Shown here: positions 47,016-56,470 of the stretch, piece by piece
Layout: each line of letters starts with the position of its first letter
Position numbering within the stretch: the stretch's first letter is position 1
Assembly: GCF_000987775.1 (NCBI RefSeq)
Contig: NZ_LAHO01000002.1
Coordinates: 310,001 to 374,000 of the forward strand
Direction of reading: 5' to 3'
Origin: Arsukibacterium ikkense
GTDB lineage: Bacteria; Pseudomonadota; Gammaproteobacteria; Enterobacterales; Alteromonadaceae
Length of the DNA stretch: 64,000 nucleotides
Made by a program: the position numbers and the translations under genes
Notes under the pieces: model-generated
The model's database searches: none
Told to the model about the DNA's origin: nothing
The model's input: only the letters and a program-made list of their open reading frames with translations

Positions 47016-47810
47016 TCAACCCAGCAAAGTAAGAGCCTGCTGTTGTTGCATACGGGCCTGCATTGCCACACTGGTCGAGCTTTGCGCCAAAATATCAGCA
47101 GCGGTTTTATTACTGGTCGCCCGGGCAAAATCTAAGTCTTCTATTCTGCTGCGAGCCCCGGCTTCGGCTACCCGCTGGCCGCTCAGGTTACTGGCAGCAC
47201 TGGCAAACCGATTCGCTTCTGCCCCCGCCTGGGTTTGCAGATCACCGATAAAATCACGCGCCTGCGCAATATTATCAAGCGCAGCAGAAGCCCCAGCCGC
47301 ACTGGAAAAGTCGATAGCAAAGGCATTGCTGCTTTGTAAACCGGCCGCGACATCAGTAGTGGTAAGGCTGATACTGCCGGAACCGGTACCAAAAGCCACA
47401 CTGGCGTCAGCCCCAAACAACTTTTTGCCCGCAAACTCCGTGTTATCAATAATTTGCTGTGCATTTGCTACATAAGCATCGGCTTCTGCCTGCAGTGCAG
47501 CCCGTTCCTCAGTGCCATAAATACCGTTACCTGCAGCCACTGCAAGCCGGCTAAGTTCACCCAGGTTATCATTAACGCCCTGCAACCCCTGCTCATAAAC
47601 TCTGGCCAGCGACACGCCATCGTAGACATTGCGCTCCCCCTGAGTTTTAGCATTAATACTACTACTTAGCTGATTGGCAATCTGCAAACCCGCAGCATCA
47701 TCGGCAGCACTGTTAATCCGACGACCCGTAGCCAGTTTTTTCAGTAAATTATCCTGTTGTAATTGCGCCTGATTAAGACCGTTTAAACCGGTTGGATTAT
47801 TCACTTTCAT
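47016..47810 (-). CDS. Divergent flagellin-like protein
   Basis: The 264-residue protein has both flagellin ends. The N-terminal helix region contains KKLATGRRINSAADDAAGLQIANQLSSS. The C-terminal one contains ARSRIEDLDFARATSNKTAADILAQSSTSVAMQARMQQQQALTLLG in outline. It lacks the usual MALxVNTN start, beginning MKVNNPTGLNGLNQAQ instead, and its last 15 residues (MQARMQQQQALTLLG) differ from the AQANQRPQAALSLL of the two flagellins at 61997 and 63160. The central D2/D3 part is short and Ala/Ser/Gly-rich. It is monocistronic between flrA and the pse operon; I see no FliA-consensus promoter. It may be a minor filament subunit or a specialised flagellin. Confidence 0.8.
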   Translation of the reverse strand: MKVNNPTGLNGLNQAQLQQDNLLKKLATGRRINSAADDAAGLQIANQLSSSINAKTQGERNVYDGVSLARVYEQGLQGVNDNLGELSRLAVAAGNGIYGTEERAALQAEADAYVANAQQIIDNTEFAGKKLFGADASVAFGTGSGSISLTTTDVAAGLQSSNAFAIDFSSAAGASAALDNIAQARDFIGDLQTQAGAEANRFASAASNLSGQRVAEAGARSRIEDLDFARATSNKTAADILAQSSTSVAMQARMQQQQALTLLG

Positions 47811-47944
47811 AGTCTTACCACTTCTGCCGAGAAATTGACTATAGTTTAGCCGATCTGGCAGCGATCTACCACTTGACCCGCTGTACCAGCGTATTTGACA
47901 AAACTATCTAGCTAACACCATCAAAATACTAACAATATTACTTT

Positions 47945-47960
47945 AGGCATACTTTATGCT
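47945..47960 (+). promoter_or_regulatory. Candidate sigma-54 promoter of the pse operon
   Basis: AGGCAT-ACTTT-ATGCT keeps GG and GC 10 bases apart and four of five bases in the -12 box, but lacks the leading T of the -24 box. It would give a leader of about 50 bases before pseB. A nearby TATACT could equally serve sigma-70, so this is tentative. Confidence 0.35.
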
Positions 47961-48001
47961 AAGTTCTTATACTAAAGCCAGAAAGTCAGCTACTATGCTA
48001 A

Positions 48002-49021
<1,020 letters not shown>

Positions 49022-50170
49022 ATGATCCCCTACGGCAGGCAGCATATCAGCCAGCAGGATATTGATGCGGTAATTGAGGTATTGCAAAGCGATTTCCTGA
49101 CCCAGGGCCCTGCCGTACCAGCTTTTGAGCAGCGTTTATGTGAACTGACCACGGCAGCGCAAGCGGTAGCCGTTAACAGTGCGACCTCAGCGTTACATAT
49201 TGCCTGCCTGGCATTGGGTGTCGGCCCCGGCAGCCGGGTCTGGACCTCCCCCATCAGCTTTGTTGCTTCGGCAAACTGCGCCCGCTACTGCGGTGCTACC
49301 GTTGATTTTGTCGATGTCGAGCCAGATACCGGTAATATGGCAATAGATAAATTAAGGCAAAAACTGGAGCAAGCCCGCAGCAGTGATACCTTGCCACAGG
49401 TCGTGATCCCGGTGCACTTAGCCGGTGCCAGTTGTGACATGCAGCAAATCCATTATCTGGCGAACGAATTTGATTTTAAGATTATCGAAGATGCGTCACA
49501 CGCAGTGGGCGCCAGTTACCAGGATGAACCCGTTGGCTGTTGCCGTTACAGCGATATTACGGTATTTAGTTTTCATCCGGTAAAAATTATTACCACCGCC
49601 GAGGGCGGTGCGGCGCTGACAAACAGTGCTGAACTGGCTGAGAAAATGCGCTTACTGCGCAGCCATGGTATCAGCCGCGATGAAAGCTTAATGAGTGAAC
49701 CCAGCCATGGCGCCTGGTATTATCAGCAGTTGCTGCTGGGCTTAAATTACCGGATGACTGACCTGCAAGCTGCACTGGGTTTAAGCCAAAGCCAGCGGCT
49801 GCTGCCGATTATCCAGAAACGGCAACTGCTGGCGGCCCACTACCAGCGTTTACTGACCACACTGCCTGTTGGCATACCCGAGCCGGAAGCTTTTAATATC
49901 AGTGCCTGGCATTTGTATATTATCCGGCTGCATGACAAAACCAAACGCAAAGCGGTATTTGATGGTCTGCGTGATGCCGGCATAGGTGTTAATGTGCACT
50001 ACATCCCTATTCATACCCAGCCGTATTATCAGCAACTGGGCTTTGACTGGGGCGACTTTCCGGTAGCTGAAGATTTTTATGAGCGAATTATCAGCCTGCC
50101 GATTTTTCCCGAACTGACCGGCGAGCAACAGCAATTTATCGCTGAGAAACTTGCAGAGTTAGTAAAATGA
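49022..50170 (+). CDS. pseC: Pseudaminic acid pathway aminotransferase PseC
   Basis: PLP enzyme that aminates C4 of the PseB product using glutamate. The 382 residues of the DegT/DnrJ family start MIPYGRQHISQQDIDAVIEVLQSDFLTQGP. They contain NSATSALHIACLALGVGPG and the PLP-Lys motif FSFHPVKIITTAEGG, with EDASHAVGASYQ before it. The ATG abuts the pseB stop (TAAATG), and pseF overlaps by four bases. Confidence 0.96.
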   Translation: MIPYGRQHISQQDIDAVIEVLQSDFLTQGPAVPAFEQRLCELTTAAQAVAVNSATSALHIACLALGVGPGSRVWTSPISFVASANCARYCGATVDFVDVEPDTGNMAIDKLRQKLEQARSSDTLPQVVIPVHLAGASCDMQQIHYLANEFDFKIIEDASHAVGASYQDEPVGCCRYSDITVFSFHPVKIITTAEGGAALTNSAELAEKMRLLRSHGISRDESLMSEPSHGAWYYQQLLLGLNYRMTDLQAALGLSQSQRLLPIIQKRQLLAAHYQRLLTTLPVGIPEPEAFNISAWHLYIIRLHDKTKRKAVFDGLRDAGIGVNVHYIPIHTQPYYQQLGFDWGDFPVAEDFYERIISLPIFPELTGEQQQFIAEKLAELVK

Positions 50171-50865
50171 GAGTTGCTATCATCCCCGCTCGCGGTGGTA
50201 GCAAACGAATACCCCGCAAAAATATTAAAGACTTCTGTGGCCAGCCTATGCTGGCTTATCCCATTCAGGCGGCAATGCGAAGCGGCGTGGTTGATAAAGT
50301 GGTGGTATCCACCGATGATCCAGAAATAGCTGACATAGCCAGGCACTACGGTGCAGAAACACCTTTTATACGCAAGGCTGAGCTGGCGGACGATTTTACC
50401 GGCACTACAGACGTTATACGTAACGCCGTTGCTGAGCTGCAACAACAAGGTTGGCCGCTTAGCGCCTGCGCTTGCATTTACGCCACTACCCCATTGTTAA
50501 ATGGTGAACGTATTGCAGCGGCATACCAAATACTGCGCAGCAGCAAGGCAGATTATGTCTTTACTGCTGGCAGCTTCTCTTTTCCAATCCAGCGCGCCCT
50601 GCTTCAAACGCCGCAAGGCGGCGTAGTGCCATTTGACCCGGCCAGCATTATGCTCCGCTCGCAAGATCTGGCAGAAACCTTCCATGATGCCGGTCAACTC
50701 TATTGGGCAACAGCTGATACCTGGCTGGATACCAGCAAATCTGTCTTCGGCGCAGGTTCCAGAATGCTGCTGTTACCGGCGCATTTAGTGCAGGATATAG
50801 ATACTGCTGAGGACTGGCAGCGGGCCGAGCTGCTATACCAATTGTTACAGGTGCCTGCGCAGTGA
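50167..50865 (+). CDS. pseF: Pseudaminic acid cytidylyltransferase PseF
   Basis: Activates pseudaminic acid with CTP to CMP-Pse for transfer onto flagellin. The 232 residues begin with the CMP-sialate synthetase motif AIIPARGGSKRIPRKNI, followed by STDDPEIADIARHYGAE and IYATTPLLNGERI. It overlaps pseC by four bases and pseG by four (GTGA). Confidence 0.96.
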   Translation: MRVAIIPARGGSKRIPRKNIKDFCGQPMLAYPIQAAMRSGVVDKVVVSTDDPEIADIARHYGAETPFIRKAELADDFTGTTDVIRNAVAELQQQGWPLSACACIYATTPLLNGERIAAAYQILRSSKADYVFTAGSFSFPIQRALLQTPQGGVVPFDPASIMLRSQDLAETFHDAGQLYWATADTWLDTSKSVFGAGSRMLLLPAHLVQDIDTAEDWQRAELLYQLLQVPAQ

Positions 50866-51899
50866 ACGTACTGTTTCGTACCGATGCTTCCGTGGCCATA
50901 GGTTCAGGCCATGTTATGCGCTGCCTGGCCCTGGCACATGCTTTGTGTAAGCTGGGCGCGCACTGTGATTTTGCCTGCCGGATAACAGCTGGCCATTTAG
51001 CGGATGTTATCCGCAGCCAGAGTTTTAACGTGCTGCCGTTACCGGAGCTTCTTACCACCCAGGCTGCAGATGCAACCGCGACGCTTGCAGGGTTAACGCA
51101 GAATTATACCTTGCTGGTTGTGGATCACTACGCGCTGTCAGCTGACTATTGTCGGCAACTGCGAGCCCGTTGCCAGCATGTTATGCAGATAGATGACCTG
51201 GCCAACCGCACATATGACTGCGACCTGCTGCTGGATCAAAACCTGTTACCTAATGCAGAACAACGTTACAGCATGCTTGTACCGGCGCAGTGCAAAGTAT
51301 TGGCAGGGCCAGCTTATGCGCTACTGCGAGAAGAGTTTTACCAAGCTTATGCAGCACGAAACAGTCTGAAAATTCTGATAGGTTTTGGTGGCAGTGATGA
51401 ACACAATTTAACCCGCCTGGCCATTGAGGCTTTCACCAAACTAAAGATCCCCGGGTTAACTGCCGATATTGTAATTGGAGCTAGTAACCCGTGGCATGCG
51501 GAAATTCAACAACTTACTGCAAGCCTGCCCAATACACGGTTACATGTGCAATGTAACTATATGGCGAAGTTAATGCATCAAGCACGACTCATGCTTGGTG
51601 GTGGTGGTGCCAGTCATTGGGAAAGGTGTATTAGTGCTCTGCCAGGTTTGGTTGTTACCGTTGCCGGAAATCAGCAGGCGGCAACGGCTTATCTTGACCA
51701 GCTTGGCGCCTGTGTATGGTTGGGACAGGCTGCAGATATGTCAGCAGAGTTCTTTGCAGAGCAACTGTGCTATTACCTGTCGCAACCGGCACTGCTTGAT
51801 AGTATGGGCCAAACGGCAGCCGGTCTGATACCGGCTGCCGCAGGCACACCACTGGTAGTTGAAACTATATTGAAGACACTGAATAACGGACATCCGTAA
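50862..51899 (+). CDS. pseG: UDP-2,4-diacetamido-trideoxy-altropyranose hydrolase PseG
   Basis: Removes UDP from the diacetamido sugar before PseI. The 345-residue GT-B-like hydrolase starts at GTG 50862 and contains FRTDASVAIGSGHVMRCLALA (catalytic His in SGHVMRC), IGFGGSDEHN and LGGGGASHWERC in the UDP-binding half. pseI follows after 12 bases. Confidence 0.95.
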   Translation: MNVLFRTDASVAIGSGHVMRCLALAHALCKLGAHCDFACRITAGHLADVIRSQSFNVLPLPELLTTQAADATATLAGLTQNYTLLVVDHYALSADYCRQLRARCQHVMQIDDLANRTYDCDLLLDQNLLPNAEQRYSMLVPAQCKVLAGPAYALLREEFYQAYAARNSLKILIGFGGSDEHNLTRLAIEAFTKLKIPGLTADIVIGASNPWHAEIQQLTASLPNTRLHVQCNYMAKLMHQARLMLGGGGASHWERCISALPGLVVTVAGNQQAATAYLDQLGACVWLGQAADMSAEFFAEQLCYYLSQPALLDSMGQTAAGLIPAAAGTPLVVETILKTLNNGHP

Positions 51900-51911
51900 C
51901 GAGGATAAATA

Positions 51912-52961
51912 ATGGCTGTAATTATGCTTGGTAAACATGTGATAGGGCCGGACCAGCCGCCGTTTATTATTGCCGAATTATCCGGCAACCATGATCAAAG
52001 TCTGGATAAGGCATTATTGATGGTTGAAGCGGCAGCAAAATGTGGTGCTGACGCGATAAAGCTGCAAACCTATACCCCGGATACCATTACGCTGAACCTG
52101 CACCAGAATGAATTTTTTATTGATAACCCTGACAGCCTTTGGCACGGCAGCTCACTGTACAGCCTGTATCAACAAGCAATGACGCCGTGGGAGTGGCACA
52201 AGCCGTTGTTTGACAAAGCAAAAGAGTTAGGCATGCTGGCGTTCAGCTCACCGTTTGATTTAACCGCGGTAGACTACCTGGAACAGCTGGATGTGCCTTG
52301 CTATAAAATTGCCTCGTTTGAAAATATCGATCATGGTTTAATCGCCGCCGTTGCCCGCACCGGTAAACCGGTGATCATATCTACCGGCATGGCCACCCAA
52401 GTTGAACTGGCTGAAGCTGTTGAAGTACTGCAACACAACGGTTGCCGTGACATTATCTTATTAAAATGCACCAGCAATTACCCGGCGCGTCCCATTGACG
52501 CCAACTTACATACTATTCCGCACCTGGCGGCGCTGTTTGGCTGCCAAGTCGGCTTATCTGATCACACCGCCGGTATTGGTGTCAGCGTGGCTGCCGTGGC
52601 GCTGGGCGCAACCGTGATTGAAAAGCACTTTGTGTTGGACCGTAGTGAAGGCGGTATTGATGCGGCATTCTCCATGGAGCCGGCCGAATTCAGCCTGCTG
52701 GTGTCAGAATGCCGTAAAGCTAAGGATGCATTAGGTAAAGTGCATTATGGCTGTACCGAAAAAGAAATTGCCTCACGGATACACCGCCGCTCACTCTATA
52801 TTGCCAAAGATATGCAAGCCGGTGACATCTTTACTGCAGATAATCTGCGCTCTGTGCGGCCCGGGCTTGGCCTGCCGCCAAAGTACCTGACTCAGTTTCT
52901 TGGCCGTCAGGTGAAAAAGAACGTTACGATGGGCACTCCGCTCAGTTGGGAGTTAATCTAA
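51912..52961 (+). CDS. pseI: Pseudaminic acid synthase PseI
   Basis: Condenses the trideoxy-altrose with phosphoenolpyruvate. The 349 residues contain the NeuB-type barrel (PFIIAELSGNHDQSLDKALLMVEAAAKCGADAIKLQTY in outline, GLSDHTAGIGVSVAAVALGATVIEKHF) and a C-terminal SAF/antifreeze-like domain (RRSLYIAKDMQAGDIFTADNLRSVRPG). The NeuB-family pattern with SGNHDQS favours pseudaminic over sialic acid synthase, as do its neighbours. Confidence 0.95.
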   Translation: MAVIMLGKHVIGPDQPPFIIAELSGNHDQSLDKALLMVEAAAKCGADAIKLQTYTPDTITLNLHQNEFFIDNPDSLWHGSSLYSLYQQAMTPWEWHKPLFDKAKELGMLAFSSPFDLTAVDYLEQLDVPCYKIASFENIDHGLIAAVARTGKPVIISTGMATQVELAEAVEVLQHNGCRDIILLKCTSNYPARPIDANLHTIPHLAALFGCQVGLSDHTAGIGVSVAAVALGATVIEKHFVLDRSEGGIDAAFSMEPAEFSLLVSECRKAKDALGKVHYGCTEKEIASRIHRRSLYIAKDMQAGDIFTADNLRSVRPGLGLPPKYLTQFLGRQVKKNVTMGTPLSWELI

Positions 52962-52964
52962 AAC

Positions 52965-53411
52965 ATGAGTGCATCTGTCCGGCTCCGCTTTGCCACTATG
53001 GCCGACGCTGAACGCCTTTTGCACTGGCGTAATGACGCCGATACGCGCCGATTCAGCCTTAACCCGGAGCAGGTTACTGAGCAGCAGCATAGACACTGGC
53101 TACAGCAAAGCCTGAGTAATCCGCAACGCAGGCTGTATATTGCAGAATATGCCGGTCAGCCGGTCGGCACTGTCAGGGTAGATTCAACTGCAGACAGTCA
53201 TCGCATTTCCTGGACAGTCGCTGCGGAATGTCGCGGCAAAGGCCTGGCTAAAGCTATGGTTAAATTGTTGGTAAGCCAACTAACAGGAAAAATAATCGCT
53301 GAGATTCTGTCTGACAATATTGCATCAGCGCGCGTCGCCGAGTTTGCTGGTTTAACATATCAATATACGCACAATGGCATCATGTATTATGCATACCAGA
53401 CACCAGGCTAG
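52965..53411 (+). CDS. pseH: GNAT N-acetyltransferase, PseH role
   Basis: A 148-residue GNAT protein with LRFATMADAERLLHWRNDADTRRFSLNPEQV and the acetyl-CoA loop VAAECRGKGLAKAMV. In the pathway PseH acetylates the 4-amino group of the PseC product. This gene is the only acetyltransferase in an otherwise complete operon and lies three bases after pseI, so PseH is the natural assignment. It is shorter than Campylobacter PseH, and sequence alone would also fit other sugar acetyltransferases. Confidence 0.82.
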   Translation: MSASVRLRFATMADAERLLHWRNDADTRRFSLNPEQVTEQQHRHWLQQSLSNPQRRLYIAEYAGQPVGTVRVDSTADSHRISWTVAAECRGKGLAKAMVKLLVSQLTGKIIAEILSDNIASARVAEFAGLTYQYTHNGIMYYAYQTPG

Positions 53412-53434
53412 TATTTTGGCATGAATCAATCTGA

Positions 53435-53450
53435 CGGCATAAAATTTGCT
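53435..53450 (+). promoter_or_regulatory. Sigma-54-type promoter before the methyltransferase gene
   Basis: CGGCAT-AAAAT-TTGCT has GG and GC exactly 10 bases apart and a perfect -12 box; only the first and last bases of the -24 box deviate. The predicted start leaves about 28 bases to the ATG at 53490. It suggests this gene is transcribed separately from the pse operon as part of the flagellar cascade. Confidence 0.6.
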
Positions 53451-53489
53451 TAATTATTAAATCTGATTTTTTTAAATTGTAGGTACTGT

Positions 53490-54269
53490 ATGAAAGTCTG
53501 TAATGCTAATAGGGAGTTTTTCTTGCATGTCCTCAGCGCCGTATTTGAAGCTCATGGTAAGAAACCTTTGATTGCTGAGCTTGGCGTACTAAGAGGTGAA
53601 AATGCGCTTAATATGTATAATATTTTATCTCCTGAGCACATGGTGCTGATAGATAGTTGGAGTACAGATATTACAAAAACATATAGCCCTTTCCACACAC
53701 TACCACCGTGGATTAATCCGATCGAGACCTATTCATATTACTTTGGCGGCTCACTGAGTGAGCAGTCAACTTTTGATAAAATATACGCAGAATGTTTAGG
53801 CAAGTTTAGTGATTTTAGCAATGTCACCATTATCCGCGAAGATACAATTAAAGCGATAGCTAAAATACGCCCAGCTACAGGCATAGAAAAATTTGATATT
53901 ATATATGTCGATGCCAGTCATCAGTACGAGTATGTTCTACGGGACCTAATGTACTATAAAGACTTGCTGGCACCGCACGGCTTTATGATATTAAATGACT
54001 GCTGTCATAGTGATGCAGGGACTAAACAGAATCTTGGTGTTCTTGAAGCATTAACAAGCTTTATGAAGCGCACAGATTATATCCCAATCGCACTTACCAA
54101 TACTGACTGGTCTGATGTTATTCTGGTAAGAAAAGATTCACCTTTGATTCAGACCGTTGATATCGCGATATCAAACTCCGATGTCGCCTATGTAGAATTG
54201 CCATACCAGTTGATCTCTTCTGCTAAGGTAATTTATGGTAAACAAAGAGCCAACATAAGTTTCATTTGA
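53490..54269 (+). CDS. Class I SAM-dependent methyltransferase, probably glycan-modifying
   Basis: The 259-residue protein has the SAM-binding motif LIAELGVLRGENALNM (residues about 26-41) followed by MVLIDSW at the end of the second strand. FDIIYVDASHQYEYVLRDLMYY and LAPHGFMILNDCC are typical of Methyltransf_24-like enzymes that act on sugars. Its base composition is visibly more AT-rich than the pse genes, as is that of the next gene, suggesting separate acquisition. It faces the glycosyltransferase gene tail to tail. O- or N-methylation of the flagellar glycan is a reasonable inference; the substrate is unknown. Confidence 0.75.
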   Translation: MKVCNANREFFLHVLSAVFEAHGKKPLIAELGVLRGENALNMYNILSPEHMVLIDSWSTDITKTYSPFHTLPPWINPIETYSYYFGGSLSEQSTFDKIYAECLGKFSDFSNVTIIREDTIKAIAKIRPATGIEKFDIIYVDASHQYEYVLRDLMYYKDLLAPHGFMILNDCCHSDAGTKQNLGVLEALTSFMKRTDYIPIALTNTDWSDVILVRKDSPLIQTVDIAISNSDVAYVELPYQLISSAKVIYGKQRANISFI

Positions 54270-54399
54270 TATTAGATATCAGGCATACCAGCTTATCAGG
54301 CATTTTATATTAATTCTGTTAAGCTGCGAAGATTAATAACCCTCTCTATGAATTGATACTTTACTAAAGTTGTATTTTACCCGGCTAGTGTCTAGTGTT

Positions 54400-56319
54400 T
54401 CAGGAGAAGTCCTGACATCGATTAAAAAGATCATTCGACACAACCTGTGAAATAAGTTTTAAAATTGAACCTGAATCACTTTTTAACTTAAACATTTCAA
54501 TTGCCTGTAATTTTTGCATCATGTAAAAATCCCTGTCATTTTTCAGATGCACCATTCTAGCTTTATATTCATCATCATCTGCAACTGAAAAATAATCACC
54601 ACAAATGGCAAATACATCACCTGAATTATAAGAAACGACAGGCACACCAAGACTAAGCGCATACAAAGCAGATGTGCCGCCACCAACTCTTTCAGGATTA
54701 ATATAAACATCAACCAAGTCAATTACTGAGGCCAGATCACGTTGATAACCTAACGTTATTGATGATTTTTTTAGCATTGGAAGGTGCTCAGACAACACAG
54801 AATACCTTTTAAAATCACCAATAAAAACAAGAAACATATCATCATCAAACGAACTAAGAATAAGGTCCAGGAAACTTTCACTAACTTCTAAGTCAAGTCT
54901 ATTTCCAACCAAAGCAAAGATAAATTTATCTGGTGGCAAACCTAATTCTTCTCGAGTTACTTTTCTTTCTGGCGGTGTAACAGAAGCCAACACATTACCT
55001 TGAATAATCCCTTTATTGAGATCAGGATGATAATTTTCGGGTTTAAATCCATCGATGGAATATCCTTCACCCAAAATTCTAAATTGACTAATTGTATGTG
55101 ATAAAACAGCTACTGTCGGAATTACAATATTCGGAATTAAATGGTTGCAAATATCTGCAGTAATGCTTTCACCAACAGTAATAGAGAAATATGGTTTGTA
55201 CTTTTTTGTTAAATCAATAATACCTGCTATCTCTGCTAGATTAGGCATACCAGCAGACAGTTGCAGGTAATTAAAATGCGCACCCTCGTACGTTAACGTT
55301 TCAGCGTTGTACTGCCCTCTGTTGCCATAGGCGGCGTCATACCAGGGTAAAGCTCCTGCAGCAGGTAAGAGCTCGCAAGTATCAATTAAAACGACCTGTT
55401 TTTTAGCAGATACACACAGTGATTTAACGATTTCCAGGGCAATTTTACTTGGAGCATGGCTGGGGCTGAGAAATTGACCAATAAAGACGAAGATAATATC
55501 GGGGTTGCGCTGCGTTTGATCAATGAAAGGCCCCAGCGTGCCGAGTTGAGCAGCGAATTGTTCCAGAACCCCCCTGTAAGCATTGAAGCGAGTATTAAAA
55601 TCAGATTTGTCTTTTAGTACCCCGCTAAACTCCATCGACAAAACCTGGTTATAAATAAAAAAACGCTCATTTTCGGTGTAACGATTGTCCGATATTAACT
55701 GCCAGAGTTGCCCGATGCTGACATTGCTATCACCACATTTGGTCGAGAGACTTTTAAAGTATGCATCACCATATTTGTTAAGTTTAGCGGAATAAAAGCT
55801 CAGTAAGCGGATTTGTACAAAAACGGAAAAAGCACATTGCTGGCCCGACAGCTTACTGATAAATGCATCTGTAAGCTGCTGTATTAATTCACTTTCAGAA
55901 ACATCAGTCAGCCTCTCATCCAGCATAAAAAAACGTTTAAGCTGTTCAAACTCAACTGATACAACAGGCTCTGTCAGCTGTATTCTGAAATGCGGTAGCG
56001 TCGTGCTTTTTAGCTCTGTAACATCTGTTTGAGAAAGAGATTGCTTATCAATTAATTCCGTTGTCCGAAATAGCTCCGGGAAAAATTGTGTCAGTTCATG
56101 GTGTACAGTAACATTATTCGTTACCAGACTAACTGTTTTAAACTTTTGATAATGAGTCCTCAAAGCAGACATTAGTGGCTCAATGTAAGCATCAGCGTCA
56201 CATTGAATCCGAAGTATATTATCGTCTGTATGCTCACGGTCAGATAAGCCATTTGTGGCCTCTACAGTGTGACAATCAATAAAGATGATGTCTTTGCACT
56301 TACTGTTTAATCCGGTCAT
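54400..56319 (-). CDS. Glycosyltransferase, GT-B fold with long unassigned N-terminus
   Basis: The 639-residue protein ends in a group-1 glycosyltransferase domain (about residues 445-635): LPPDKFIFALVGNRLDLEV, FLVFIGDFKRYSVL, LGYQRDLASVIDLVDVYINPERVGGGTSALYALSLGVPVVSY. A first GT-B half appears near 270-430 (VFIGQFLSPSHAPSKIALEIVKSL). The first 260 residues match nothing I recognise. No membrane helix is evident. Composition is AT-rich like the methyltransferase opposite. A sigma-54-type promoter and the adjacent maf gene suggest a role in flagellar glycosylation. Confidence 0.78.
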   Translation of the reverse strand: MTGLNSKCKDIIFIDCHTVEATNGLSDREHTDDNILRIQCDADAYIEPLMSALRTHYQKFKTVSLVTNNVTVHHELTQFFPELFRTTELIDKQSLSQTDVTELKSTTLPHFRIQLTEPVVSVEFEQLKRFFMLDERLTDVSESELIQQLTDAFISKLSGQQCAFSVFVQIRLLSFYSAKLNKYGDAYFKSLSTKCGDSNVSIGQLWQLISDNRYTENERFFIYNQVLSMEFSGVLKDKSDFNTRFNAYRGVLEQFAAQLGTLGPFIDQTQRNPDIIFVFIGQFLSPSHAPSKIALEIVKSLCVSAKKQVVLIDTCELLPAAGALPWYDAAYGNRGQYNAETLTYEGAHFNYLQLSAGMPNLAEIAGIIDLTKKYKPYFSITVGESITADICNHLIPNIVIPTVAVLSHTISQFRILGEGYSIDGFKPENYHPDLNKGIIQGNVLASVTPPERKVTREELGLPPDKFIFALVGNRLDLEVSESFLDLILSSFDDDMFLVFIGDFKRYSVLSEHLPMLKKSSITLGYQRDLASVIDLVDVYINPERVGGGTSALYALSLGVPVVSYNSGDVFAICGDYFSVADDDEYKARMVHLKNDRDFYMMQKLQAIEMFKLKSDSGSILKLISQVVSNDLFNRCQDFS

Positions 56320-56362
56320 TTATTCTTTCCATACAGCGCTGGCATTAATTTCAACAAACCTA

Positions 56363-56378
56363 TGCAAAGATAACGCCA
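56363..56378 (-). promoter_or_regulatory. Sigma-54-type promoter before the glycosyltransferase gene
   Basis: Minus strand TGGCGT-TATCT-TTGCA: GG and GC 10 bases apart, a perfect -12 box and four of six in the -24 box. The expected leader is about 30 bases. It is as good a match as the flhA and flrB promoters in this window. Confidence 0.65.
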
Positions 56379-56436
56379 CAATTTTCAAAGTATAAAATAT
56401 AGCTGGCTCTGTGCGCCATATACAGAATATTACAAG

Positions 56437-56459
56437 TTTGACACAGATAAAATGTCAAA
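56437..56459. repeat. Inverted repeat TTTGACA/TGTCAAA after maf
   Basis: TTTGACA (56437-56443) and TGTCAAA (56453-56459) are perfect inverted arms around nine bases, 12 bases past the maf stop. The arms are identical to those at the centre of the palindrome at 46962-47001. It is a weak hairpin without a good T-run on the minus strand, so it may be a binding site as easily as a terminator. Confidence 0.4.
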
Positions 56460-56470
56460 AAATTAACGCG

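Noticed and set aside
47811..47900. Sigma-54 or sigma-28 promoter for the flagellin-like gene
   Set aside because: TGG...TGC spacing is one base short and the GCCAGATC -10 candidate has wrong spacing from any TAAA/TCAA.
53417..53431. TGGCATGAATCAATC before the methyltransferase as a sigma-54 promoter
   Set aside because: The invariant GC of the -12 box is missing; the element at 53435-53450 is much better.
54267..54281. TGATAT-TAG-ATATCA as a terminator between the convergent genes
   Set aside because: AT-only weak stem without a T-run, overlapping the methyltransferase stop.
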